Source: Burkholderia sp. Ac-20365
Lineage (GTDB): Bacteria; Pseudomonadota; Gammaproteobacteria; Burkholderiales; Burkholderiaceae
Reading direction: 5' to 3'
NCBI RefSeq assembly: GCF_017104715.1
Contig: NZ_JAAGPI010000010.1
Coordinates: 1 to 64,000 of the forward strand
DNA length: 64,000 nucleotides
Shown here: piece by piece, positions 54,533 to 62,560 of the stretch
How the letters are laid out: every line of letters begins with the position of its first letter
Position numbering within the stretch: the first letter of the stretch is position 1
The notes under the pieces: model-generated
Database searches by the model: none
The model's input: the letters and a program-made list of their open reading frames with translations, nothing else
Told to the model about the DNA's origin: nothing
Position numbers and translations under genes: made by a program

Positions 54533-55240
54533 TCAGCGAGCCGTGCCATCAATCAGCTCCCCCTTCTCCAGATGCACCAGCGCCCTTGCCGCGCCCGCCG
54601 CGTGCGCGTCGTGTGTGACCATGATGATCGTCTTGCCCAGTTCGCGGTTCAGGCGCTGCATCATCGCGAGCACTTCTTCGGCGGATGCGCGGTCGAGGTC
54701 GCCCGTCGGTTCGTCGGCGACGATCAGCGTCGGGTCGGTGATCAACGCGCGCGCGATTGCCACGCGCTGCTGCTGTCCGCCCGACAGTTCCGACGGGTAA
54801 TGATGCGCGCGGTTGCCCAGATTCACCATGTCGAGCACGAGTTCGACCCGCTCGCGCCGTTCCTTCCGCGTGAGGCGCGTCAGCATTAACGGCAGTTCGA
54901 TATTCTCGAACGCCGTCAGCACGGGCATCAGGTTGTAAAACTGGAAGATGAAACCGACATGCGCGGCACGCCACTGCGCGAGCGCGGATTCGGACAGCCG
55001 CGTGATATCCAGTCCGCCGACGCGCAGTTCGCCGCCATCCGGCCGGTCGATGCCCGCAATCAGATTGAGCAGCGTGCTCTTGCCCGAGCCCGACGGCCCC
55101 ATCAGCGCGATGAAATCGCCCTCGCCGATCGCGAGCGTGATGTCGGACAGCACGGGCACCGTCTGCACGCCGCGCCGGTAGGATTTGACGAGATGCCGGA
55201 TATCGACGAGCGGCGGCGTCGCGCGGTTCGGCTCGCTCAC
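54533..55240 (-). CDS. MacB/LolD-type ABC ATPase
   Basis: 235 residues with Walker A GPSGSGKST, Q-loop FIFQFYNLMP, signature LSGGQQQR, Walker B LIVADEPTGDLD and switch MVTHDAHAA. The start is GTG overlapping the adaptor gene stop (GTGA), so translation is coupled. It powers the two FtsX-type permeases. Confidence 0.93.
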   Translation of the reverse strand: MSEPNRATPPLVDIRHLVKSYRRGVQTVPVLSDITLAIGEGDFIALMGPSGSGKSTLLNLIAGIDRPDGGELRVGGLDITRLSESALAQWRAAHVGFIFQFYNLMPVLTAFENIELPLMLTRLTRKERRERVELVLDMVNLGNRAHHYPSELSGGQQQRVAIARALITDPTLIVADEPTGDLDRASAEEVLAMMQRLNRELGKTIIMVTHDAHAAGAARALVHLEKGELIDGTAR

Positions 55241-56445
55241 TGTTTCTTCGCCACAGTGACTTTGGCGCCGTCCTTGATGTGCTCGTTCGGCGCGCGCACC
55301 AGCACGTCGCCAGGATGCACGCCGCTCACGGCCACCAGTTCGCCGAGCGTCGCGCCCGTCTTGACGGGCACTTCATGCGCGACGTCGTCCTTGACCACGA
55401 ACACGGCCTTGCGGCCATCTCTTTCGACAATGGCCGCCGGCTGCACCGCGATCACAGGCTTGCGATCGTCAGGCGACACCGGCTTCGACAGAAACGCGAT
55501 CTTCGCGCTCATCTCGGGCAGCACGCGAGCGTCGCGATCCACGAAACGCACCTTGACGAGCACCGTCGCCTTCGAGCGGTCGACGGTCGGCACGATACGC
55601 GACACGCTGCCCGCAAACCGCATGTCGGGCAGCGCGTCGAGCTGGATTTCGCACGGGGCGTTCACCGCGATCTTCCCGATGTTCGATTCGGCGACGTCGG
55701 CTTCGACTTCGAGCGTGTCCATGTCCGCGATCGTCACGACGGCGCCCTTGCTGTCCGACGCCTGCGAAAACGGCGTGATGTTGTCGCCGACGTTCGCGTG
55801 CTTTTCGATCACCACGCCATCGAACGGCGCGCGGATCACGGTCTGATCGACGGCAACCTGCGCGGCCTGCGCGTTCGCCTGCGCCGACACGATCGCGGCG
55901 CGGCTGTTGTCGATCGATGCCACCGCCTTGTCGTAGCGCGCGACATCGGCGTCGTACTGCGTGGCGGAAATCGCGCCGTTCGGTGCAAGGATTTTCGAAC
56001 GGCGCAGATTGACCTCGGCGTTCTGCAACTCTGCCTGCTGCAACGCGAGGTTGGCCTGCGCGACCTTGATCTGCGCCTTGGCCTGCGCGAGCGACGCTTC
56101 GACATCGTTGCTTTCGATCCGCGCGATGATCTCGTCTTTCTTCACGCGCGTGCCTTCCAGCACGCCGAGCCATTCGAGCCGCCCTTGCGCTTTCGACGAC
56201 ACCGCCGCCTTGCGCTGCGGCACGACGTAGCCGGTCGCATTGAGCAACGTGTAAGTTTGCGAGGGATAAGCCGACACCACGGTCGTGGTCTCGACGGTTT
56301 GCGGGCCCGCCAGCCTCAGCCCGACGACGAGCGCGCCAATGACGAGCAGCGCGACGACCCCGTAGCCGATCCAGTTGCGCCGGCGGCCGCCCGTGGCGAC
56401 GGCGGGCCGGTCGATTTTCAGCCGCTTCAGATCGTGATCTGCCAA
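55237..56445 (-). CDS. Periplasmic adaptor (HlyD/MacA-like membrane fusion protein)
   Basis: 402 residues from a TTG at 56445 (LADHDLKRLKIDRP). An N-terminal membrane helix (IGYGVVALLVIGALVVGLRL), a lipoyl half-motif (GRLEWLGVLEGTRVKKDEII), a coiled-coil hairpin (about 105-180, Ala/Gln-rich) and beta-barrel domains (VIRAPFDGVVIEKHANVGD). It links the inner-membrane ABC pump to an outer-membrane channel; no TolC gene is nearby. The start is uncertain, without a clear Shine-Dalgarno. Confidence 0.85.
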   Translation of the reverse strand: MADHDLKRLKIDRPAVATGGRRRNWIGYGVVALLVIGALVVGLRLAGPQTVETTTVVSAYPSQTYTLLNATGYVVPQRKAAVSSKAQGRLEWLGVLEGTRVKKDEIIARIESNDVEASLAQAKAQIKVAQANLALQQAELQNAEVNLRRSKILAPNGAISATQYDADVARYDKAVASIDNSRAAIVSAQANAQAAQVAVDQTVIRAPFDGVVIEKHANVGDNITPFSQASDSKGAVVTIADMDTLEVEADVAESNIGKIAVNAPCEIQLDALPDMRFAGSVSRIVPTVDRSKATVLVKVRFVDRDARVLPEMSAKIAFLSKPVSPDDRKPVIAVQPAAIVERDGRKAVFVVKDDVAHEVPVKTGATLGELVAVSGVHPGDVLVRAPNEHIKDGAKVTVAKKQ

Positions 56446-56707
56446 TTTCTTATGTCGTCGCCGTGTGGCCGATGCGCACGCCAGCAACTTGTAGTGTGTG
56501 GACGGGTCCACAGTATAGCGCCGCGCCCTGCCCGCGTCTGCACGGCCTGGCATCCCGCTTGCAGCAGCAAGGCGTCTGCGCGCAGAACCCCGGGAGTGCT
56601 TACGATTCATGCGCTCTGCATCCGGCCGTGACGTGCAGAAGTTGACAGACGTCCGGGGCGATGTTTTAGATTCTCGCCCACGACGTCCGATTTCCGAGGG
56701 AGACATC

Positions 56708-57565
56708 ATGGAAGAAAAACAACTGGCTGCGCCGGACAGCACTGCCGTGCGCGTCGCGCTGTGGCGAGCGATGCATGTGCAGGTCGACGCAGCGCCGCAT
56801 GTGCTCGAAGACGAAGTCGGCCTGCGGCTCGCCGCGCCCGACGAAGACTGGCGCAAGCGGCCCGACATGGATGCGCAGGGAACGCGCGGCTATCGGGCGT
56901 CGATTGTCGGACGCGCGCGTTTTATCGACGATCTCGTTGCGCAGCAGGCGGATCAGGGTGTCGATCAGTACGTGATTCTTGGCGCCGGTCTCGATACGTT
57001 CGCGCAACGCAAACCGCAGGTCGCGTCGCGGCTCAGGATTTTCGAAGTCGACCGGCCCGGCGCGCAGGCGTGGAAGCGCGAACGGCTTCTCGAAACCGGC
57101 TATGGCATTCCAGACTGGCTGCGGCTCGTACCCGTCGATTTCGAAGCCGGTCAATCGTGGTGGGAGCAGATAGTGGAAGCGGGGTTCGATACACAGTCGC
57201 CCGCCGTGATCGCATCGACAGGCGTGTCGATGTATCTCACACGCGAAGCGAATCTGGCGACGCTGCGCCAGATCGCCCAGCTTGCGCCGGGCTCGACGCT
57301 AGCCATGACTTTTCTGCTGCCGCTCGAACTGATCGATCCTGCCGAACGCGCGCAGCACGCGGCTGTCTACGAACGCGCAAAAGCCGCGGGCACGCCGTTC
57401 GTCAGTTTCTTCACGCCAGACGAGATACTCGCGCTCGCGCGCGAAGCGGGCTTCAAGGACGCGAGACATGTGTCGACCGGCGATCTCATCGAGCGCTATT
57501 TCGACGGCCGCCCGGACGGCTTGCGTCCGTCGACGGGCGAAGCGTTTCTCGTTGCGACCACCTGA
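56708..57565 (+). CDS. Class I SAM-dependent methyltransferase (leucine carboxyl methyltransferase family)
   Basis: 285 residues from MEEKQLAAPDST. Family marks are ARFIDDLVAQQ, the SAM loop VILGAGLDTFAQR, FEVDRPGAQAWKRE and STGVSMYLT. These enzymes methylate carboxylates or small metabolites; targets in bacteria are mostly unknown. GAGGGAGA precedes the ATG. Divergent from the exporter operon. Confidence 0.9.
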   Translation: MEEKQLAAPDSTAVRVALWRAMHVQVDAAPHVLEDEVGLRLAAPDEDWRKRPDMDAQGTRGYRASIVGRARFIDDLVAQQADQGVDQYVILGAGLDTFAQRKPQVASRLRIFEVDRPGAQAWKRERLLETGYGIPDWLRLVPVDFEAGQSWWEQIVEAGFDTQSPAVIASTGVSMYLTREANLATLRQIAQLAPGSTLAMTFLLPLELIDPAERAQHAAVYERAKAAGTPFVSFFTPDEILALAREAGFKDARHVSTGDLIERYFDGRPDGLRPSTGEAFLVATT

Positions 57566-57570
57566 AAACC

Positions 57571-57604
57571 GCGCGCCGTCTTCCGGGAAAAAAAGACGGC
57601 GCGC
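57571..57604. terminator. 12-bp-stem hairpin between convergent genes
   Basis: GCGCGCCGTCTT (57571-57582) pairs perfectly with AAGACGGCGCGC (57593-57604), with an A-rich loop. It lies between the convergent methyltransferase and tannase-family stops. There is no strong T-tract on either side, but the stem and place fit a shared bidirectional terminator. Confidence 0.6.
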
Positions 57605-57613
57605 GAGTCCGAC

Positions 57614-59452
57614 CTAGAACCGGCCCTGATCGCTCCTTCGATAGCTGCTCCAGTTGTTGCCGCCCGTGCAGTTCAATTGCGAGCCTTGCGCCTGACACCA
57701 CGCCTCGTAACCCGGCGAGTAGAGCCATGCGCCGATCCAGTCGAGATCGACTCGCGTATCGCCTTGCGTCGACGCGAAGTTCGCCGCGTCGTCGGTGCTT
57801 CCCGAGCCGGTGTAGCGCGCGACAGCCGGATACGGGAACACGGGACGCGTGCGCGTCGTCTGCCCCGTCGAATCGACGATCGATGCCACGATCGTGCCCG
57901 GCTTCGCGCCCGTCTCCGTCCACGACATCAGCGGCGTCAGGACATCGAACGTGTTCGGGCCGTCTCCGCCGCCGCAATGCGCGACGCCCGGGAACAGGTA
58001 AAGCCTCGCAAACCCGTCGACGCGATCACTACCCATCACACTTTTCATCGCCGTGTAGTACGCGATCGTCGAACGCGGCGAGATGTGCTGATCTTCGAGT
58101 CCGTGCCACAACAGCAGCTTGCCGCCGCGACGCTCGAACGGATGCAGGTCCGGATCCGTTGCCGCGAGGTACTTCGAAGTCGGCACGGTTTTCAGGAACG
58201 CGTCGATCGTGAACTTGAGATCGCCAAAGCTCGCTGATGCATTCGATCCATTGAAGTAGTCGAGGTAGCGCAGGAACGGCATTACGAAGTTGATGCTGCC
58301 GCTCGGGCCCGCATCCGTGGCGGGCACGAACAGGCTCCAGTTCAGCTCGGAACCCCATTCGCGCGACACGTACGGTTCGAGCCGCGCGCCGCTTGCATCG
58401 GTTGCGCCGTCGTGGATCTTGCGCACGACAGCAGCCTCGGCGGCAGACAGACACGTCGCAGTGGACTGGCCCTTCGCGCACACCAGTGTCTCGGGATCGA
58501 AACGGCACGCCTGCGGGCGATCAACGATGCCATCCGTCACGCCGTCGATGCCGTCGCAGGCCTTCAGCACGGCGGCATGGATCAGCGGCAGCTTGCCGGC
58601 AAGCAAAATGTACTTGCCCGTCTTCGGGTCGATGTTCGCAGCCGCTGCCCAGCCGTGATGGAACGTGTTCTGCACGATCAGATCGTTGGCGGGCGCGCCT
58701 GCCGCAATGCCGTCGAAGTCGTCGGGAAAGCGCTGCGCTTCCATCAGCGCCTCGCGGCCACCGTCGGAGCAACCGTCGAAGTACGCATACTTCGCGGGCC
58801 GCGCGTAGAACTTGTTGATAATCGCCTTCGCCACCTGCGCCGTCGCGTGCTCCGCGCGATACGCGAAATCGAGCTTCGCCTTCGGGTCGAGCGCCCATGA
58901 ACCGTCGTTGCCGCCTTCGTGGCCCATGTCGGTTGCCGCCATCGCGATCTGTCCGTTGGTGACGGGTATGCAGGTCGACGCCATCGGCGCATTGATCGAC
59001 AGATTGCCGCACAGGCCGCCGCAGCCCGTCTGCAGATAGCGCTGGGTCCAGCCTTGCGTCGGCAGTTGCAACTCGAACAGCGACGCGCCCGGCCCGATCG
59101 TGCCCTTCACGTCGCACATGGACGCGGCCAGCGTGTTATTACCGACGACCGTTCCCGCCGGTAACACGACAGCCGATGTAATCGTGACCGTGCCGTCCGT
59201 CACGCCGCTCAGGTCGAGTCCCGCGACAGCCGCGCAGGTCATTGCGGGCATCACGGCGGGCAGACTGGCGAGGCCCGTCGCGGCGTGTGCGCCGGTTGGC
59301 AGCGCGAGCGCCGCCAGCAGCGACACGATCAGGCTGAGTGCCGCCAGCAGGCGGCGCATCAGGTCACGTTTTACAAGTCCTGTCGCGCACGCTGCGCCCG
59401 CCATCATCGGCCAGGCACGCGCAAGCGATCCTGCGTTGCAGATCACACGCAT
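57614..59452 (-). CDS. Tannase/feruloyl esterase family hydrolase, exported
   Basis: 612 residues. The nucleophile motif is YFDGCSDGGREAL (GCSxGG), and the late acid/base pair lies in FPGVAHCGGGDG, with a Cys next to each catalytic residue as in the CS-D-HC disulphide of this family. It cleaves esters of gallic, ferulic or related acids in the periplasm or outside. AGGAGA lies 5 nt before the first ATG, giving a 59-residue leader in which the signal core (LLAALSLIVSLLAALALPTGAHA) comes late; Met32 would give a normal signal but lacks a ribosome site. Confidence 0.9.
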   Translation of the reverse strand: MRVICNAGSLARAWPMMAGAACATGLVKRDLMRRLLAALSLIVSLLAALALPTGAHAATGLASLPAVMPAMTCAAVAGLDLSGVTDGTVTITSAVVLPAGTVVGNNTLAASMCDVKGTIGPGASLFELQLPTQGWTQRYLQTGCGGLCGNLSINAPMASTCIPVTNGQIAMAATDMGHEGGNDGSWALDPKAKLDFAYRAEHATAQVAKAIINKFYARPAKYAYFDGCSDGGREALMEAQRFPDDFDGIAAGAPANDLIVQNTFHHGWAAAANIDPKTGKYILLAGKLPLIHAAVLKACDGIDGVTDGIVDRPQACRFDPETLVCAKGQSTATCLSAAEAAVVRKIHDGATDASGARLEPYVSREWGSELNWSLFVPATDAGPSGSINFVMPFLRYLDYFNGSNASASFGDLKFTIDAFLKTVPTSKYLAATDPDLHPFERRGGKLLLWHGLEDQHISPRSTIAYYTAMKSVMGSDRVDGFARLYLFPGVAHCGGGDGPNTFDVLTPLMSWTETGAKPGTIVASIVDSTGQTTRTRPVFPYPAVARYTGSGSTDDAANFASTQGDTRVDLDWIGAWLYSPGYEAWCQAQGSQLNCTGGNNWSSYRRSDQGRF

Positions 59453-59842
59453 CTCTGTCTCCTGTTGTCATCGAAAGGAGGCGCTCGCGCGATGCGCCAC
59501 TAGCAGAACACGCAACCAGTTGCACGCTCAGGATAGCCAACGTAAGGGTCGGAGACGATTGCCAAATCGGTGCGATCCAATCTGTTTTTCTTATCGGCGG
59601 GCGGACAACAGCCGCGCTAAGACTGCGCTAACTCTGCGAGGGCAGAATCTTGCGTGTGCACCGAAACAAGGCCTGAAACCCCGCGCACGACGCGGGTTTT
59701 GCAATCCGTCTGCCTGTTTCCGGAAGCGATGATATGGTGCGCGCTTATTGGCGTGGCGCAATTGCATGACGCGCCTGCTTCGAGCGTGTGAATTGTGTGA
59801 ATTCGCACGCTGCACACCTCTTCATCGATCGGCAATAAAGAC
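59453..59842. other. Gap with an orphan terminator-like hairpin (59680-59700)
   Basis: About 390 bp between divergent tannase-family and MFS genes. On the plus strand CCCGCG, loop CACGA, CGCGGG and then TTTT (59680-59700) form an intrinsic terminator with no plus-strand gene upstream in this gap. This hints at a short transcript of 100-200 nt ending here. No coding frame in the gap is convincing. Confidence 0.4.
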
Positions 59843-61099
59843 ATGAACTTCGAAAACTCCCCTTCGAGCAACACGACAGAAGCCGTCGACGCCACGTCTT
59901 CGCCGTTGCGCGCATGGCTCGCGGTAGCGTCGGTGACAGTCGGCGCGTTCGCGTTCGTGACGACGGAATTTTTACCGGTCGGACTGCTGCCCGACGTCGC
60001 AAAGACCTTCGACGTTTTGCCCGGCACAGCCGGCCTGATGGTGACGATTCCCGGCATCATGGCCGCGATCTCCGCGCCGGGCCTGATGCTCGCCGCCGGA
60101 CGCGTGAACCGCCGGCTGATCCTGATCCTGCTGACCGTGATGCTGCTCGCGTCGAACCTGCTGTCGGCGTTCGCACCGAACTTCCCGGTGATGCTGGTGG
60201 GCCGCGCGCTGCTCGGCGCCGCGCTCGGCGGCTTTTGGACGCTCGCGCTCGCAGCCGCAGGACGGCTCGTGAAATCGCACGAAGCGGCCCGCGCCACGGC
60301 GACGATACTCGCGGGCGTGACGTGCGCGACGGTGATCGGCGTGCCGCTCGGCACGTTCATCGCAAGTCTGGCTTCGTGGCGCATGTCGTTCGTCGCGACG
60401 GCCGTGCTGGTGACTGTCGCACTGATTTCGCAATTCGCGCTGCTGCCGTCGCTGCCGTCGCACGCCGCGTTGCGTTTCGCCGATCTCGTCACGCTCGTGC
60501 GCCGTCCGTTCCCGCGCAAGAGCCTCTTGATGGTCGCGCTGATTTTCGGCGCGCACTTCTCGTCGTACACCTATATCGCGCCGTTCCTCCAAAACGCGCA
60601 TTTCAGCACCTCGTCGATCACGACTGTGCTGCTCGGCTTCGGCATCATCGGCTTCTTCTCGAACTTCGCGGTATCGGCAGTCGTCGCGCGCCGGCTGAAA
60701 GGCTCGCTCGCTACGATGACCGTGCTGCTGATGTTCGCGTTGCTGACCATGCCGCTGCTCAAGGACATGGCGCCCGTCGTGACGGGCATCGTGCTCGCCT
60801 GGGGCGTCGCGTTCGGCGCGATTCCGCTGTGCGTGAGCGTGTGGATGCAGGAAGCCGCGCCCGATCTGCCCGAAGCGGGTTCGGCGCTGTTCGTCGGCAT
60901 CATTCAGGTGGCGATTGCGGTGGGTTCGTCGGTGGGCGGCACGATCGTCGATCACGCCGGCATTCCCGTCGATTTCTGGTTCGGCAGCGTCCTCGCGGTG
61001 CTCGGACTCATCACGCTGGCGAGCTTCCGCTCGCGCGACGCCGCTGCACAGGCCGCTGCGCCGGTTGCATCGAACGAAGTCCAGACCGAGTGCGTCTGA
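59843..61099 (+). CDS. MFS transporter (AraJ/drug-efflux-like, DHA1 type)
   Basis: 418 residues, 12 helices. Motif-A-like GRVNRRLILILL follows TM2; motif C-like GVTCATVIGVPLGTFIASLASWR lies around TM5 (shown in part). The N-terminal GAFAFVTTEFLPVGLLPDVAKTF is the signature of arabinose-efflux-permease-type exporters. It probably exports a small sugar or drug. Its C-terminus ends 39 nt from the convergent HxlR stop. Confidence 0.9.
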   Translation: MNFENSPSSNTTEAVDATSSPLRAWLAVASVTVGAFAFVTTEFLPVGLLPDVAKTFDVLPGTAGLMVTIPGIMAAISAPGLMLAAGRVNRRLILILLTVMLLASNLLSAFAPNFPVMLVGRALLGAALGGFWTLALAAAGRLVKSHEAARATATILAGVTCATVIGVPLGTFIASLASWRMSFVATAVLVTVALISQFALLPSLPSHAALRFADLVTLVRRPFPRKSLLMVALIFGAHFSSYTYIAPFLQNAHFSTSSITTVLLGFGIIGFFSNFAVSAVVARRLKGSLATMTVLLMFALLTMPLLKDMAPVVTGIVLAWGVAFGAIPLCVSVWMQEAAPDLPEAGSALFVGIIQVAIAVGSSVGGTIVDHAGIPVDFWFGSVLAVLGLITLASFRSRDAAAQAAAPVASNEVQTECV

Positions 61100-61138
61100 T
61101 GCGTGAAGCGCGGCGTCATCGCGCCGCGCATCTCACGA

Positions 61139-61636
61139 TCACTTGCGCCTGAACGCGGCGCGCCGCTCGGCGCGCTCGCTGGCAAACCGATGGCTGAGCG
61201 TCGAGTCCAGGTCCTTGCGCTCGACATGCTCGCCGCAGTGCGGGCACACGTTATCCAGCCCGACTTCGTGACCACACTTGCGATGCACGAAGCGCACGGC
61301 GAGTCCCTCGTGCTTCTCCTTGCACCACGTCTCGCCCCACGCGCGCAGCGCGTGAATCACGGGATAAAACGCCCGCCCTTTCTCCGTCAGACGATACTCG
61401 TAGCGCAGCGGCTTCTCGTTGTATGGATGACGCTCGATCATGCCATCCGCCTCCAGCGACTTCAGACGCGTGGCGAGCATTTGCGGCGTCGCTTCCGTCT
61501 GGATCTGGATTTCCTCGAAACGCGATGCGCCCATGTACAGCTCGCGCAGGACGAGCAGCGACCACCGATCGCCCACGACATCCAGCGACCGGGACACCGG
61601 ACACACGGTATCGGCCTTCTCCGCAACACGCGCCAC
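61139..61636 (-). CDS. HxlR-family transcriptional regulator
   Basis: 165 residues. HxlR signature CPVSRSLDVVGDRWSLLVLRE with the redox-type Cys12, winged helix through TEKGRAFYPVI, and an added C-terminal CGHEVGLDNVCPHCG with four Cys in zinc-finger spacing. It is divergent from the isochorismatase operon, whose promoter carries a palindrome between -35 and -10, so it is the likely repressor. Confidence 0.92.
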   Translation of the reverse strand: MARVAEKADTVCPVSRSLDVVGDRWSLLVLRELYMGASRFEEIQIQTEATPQMLATRLKSLEADGMIERHPYNEKPLRYEYRLTEKGRAFYPVIHALRAWGETWCKEKHEGLAVRFVHRKCGHEVGLDNVCPHCGEHVERKDLDSTLSHRFASERAERRAAFRRK

Positions 61637-61781
61637 GATCTTTCTCCGTAGAAACTCTTAATTTCATAGTAGCACGAGTGCCGCTCCACGTGCATACGCA
61701 CACGCTTTCTGCACGGGCGTTTCATGGATCTCGGCGCTCATTTTCAGCGCTCGCGAAACAGCCGGAAAAGCCTCGCCACAC

Positions 61782-61809
61782 TTGACACTATGATTTTCAT
61801 AGTTATATC
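61782..61809 (+). promoter_or_regulatory. Promoter with embedded operator, isochorismatase operon
   Basis: TTGACA (61782-61787) and TATATC (61804-61809) lie 16 bp apart. ACTATGA-TTT-TCATAGT, a perfect 17-nt palindrome (61787-61803), fills the spacer. A single half-site TCATAGT recurs at 61664-61670 next to the HxlR start. This is a classical repressor arrangement for the divergent HxlR protein. Confidence 0.7.
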
Positions 61810-61918
61810 CTGCCTGGACGTTAGCGATGTGTGAGACGTCATGCATCGTCCGATCCAGGCAGCCGGCGCCGGGTGCGGAACGCCAATCCGACCGCACCCA
61901 TTTCGATGGAGAACTGAA

Positions 61919-62560
61919 ATGCCCAACACTGTTTATCGCGCGGAGCGCACCGGCCTGCTGCTGGTCGATCCGTACAACGACTTCCTGTCGGAAGGCGGCA
62001 AGCTGTTTCCGATGATCAAGGAGATCGCCACCAACGTCCGGCTGCTCGACAACCTGCGCGCGACGGTCGCCGCCGCGCGCAAGGCGGCAATCCAGGTGTT
62101 CTACGTACCGCATCGCCGCTGGCGACCGGGCGATTACGAGAACTGGGACCATCCGAATCCGACGCAGCGTCTGGTTGCGCAGCGTCATACGTTCGCCAAA
62201 GACACGTGGGGCGGCGAATGGCATCCCGATTTCGTGCCGCAGGAAGGCGACATCGTCGTGCAGGAGCATTGGGCGCAAAGCGGTTTCGCCAATACCGATC
62301 TCGACTTCCAGCTGAAGCAGCAAGGCGTCACGCATGTGATCGCCGTTGGGCTGCTCGCCAATACGTGCATTGAGTCGACCAGCCGTTTTGCGATGGAACT
62401 GGGTTATCACGTCACGCTGGTACGCGACGCTACCGCAGCTTTCTCGGAGGCGATGATGCATGCCGCGCACGCACTGAACGGCCCGACCTTTGCGCATGAA
62501 ATCCTGACGACGGCAGAACTGATCGCCGCGCTGCCCGCAGCGCAAGGAGCACCGGCATGA
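61919..62560 (+). CDS. Isochorismatase-family (cysteine) hydrolase
   Basis: 213 residues from MPNTVYRAERTG. Asp in LLLVDPYNDFLSEGG and nucleophile Cys in GLLANTCIESTSRFAMELGY; the middle has VVQEHWAQSGFANTDLDFQL. Family members hydrolyse isochorismate, nicotinamide or N-carbamoyl compounds. GGAG lies 7 nt before the ATG. The stop overlaps the dehydrogenase start by 4 nt, so the pair likely converts an amide or imide to a semialdehyde and then an acid (inference). Confidence 0.88.
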   Translation: MPNTVYRAERTGLLLVDPYNDFLSEGGKLFPMIKEIATNVRLLDNLRATVAAARKAAIQVFYVPHRRWRPGDYENWDHPNPTQRLVAQRHTFAKDTWGGEWHPDFVPQEGDIVVQEHWAQSGFANTDLDFQLKQQGVTHVIAVGLLANTCIESTSRFAMELGYHVTLVRDATAAFSEAMMHAAHALNGPTFAHEILTTAELIAALPAAQGAPA

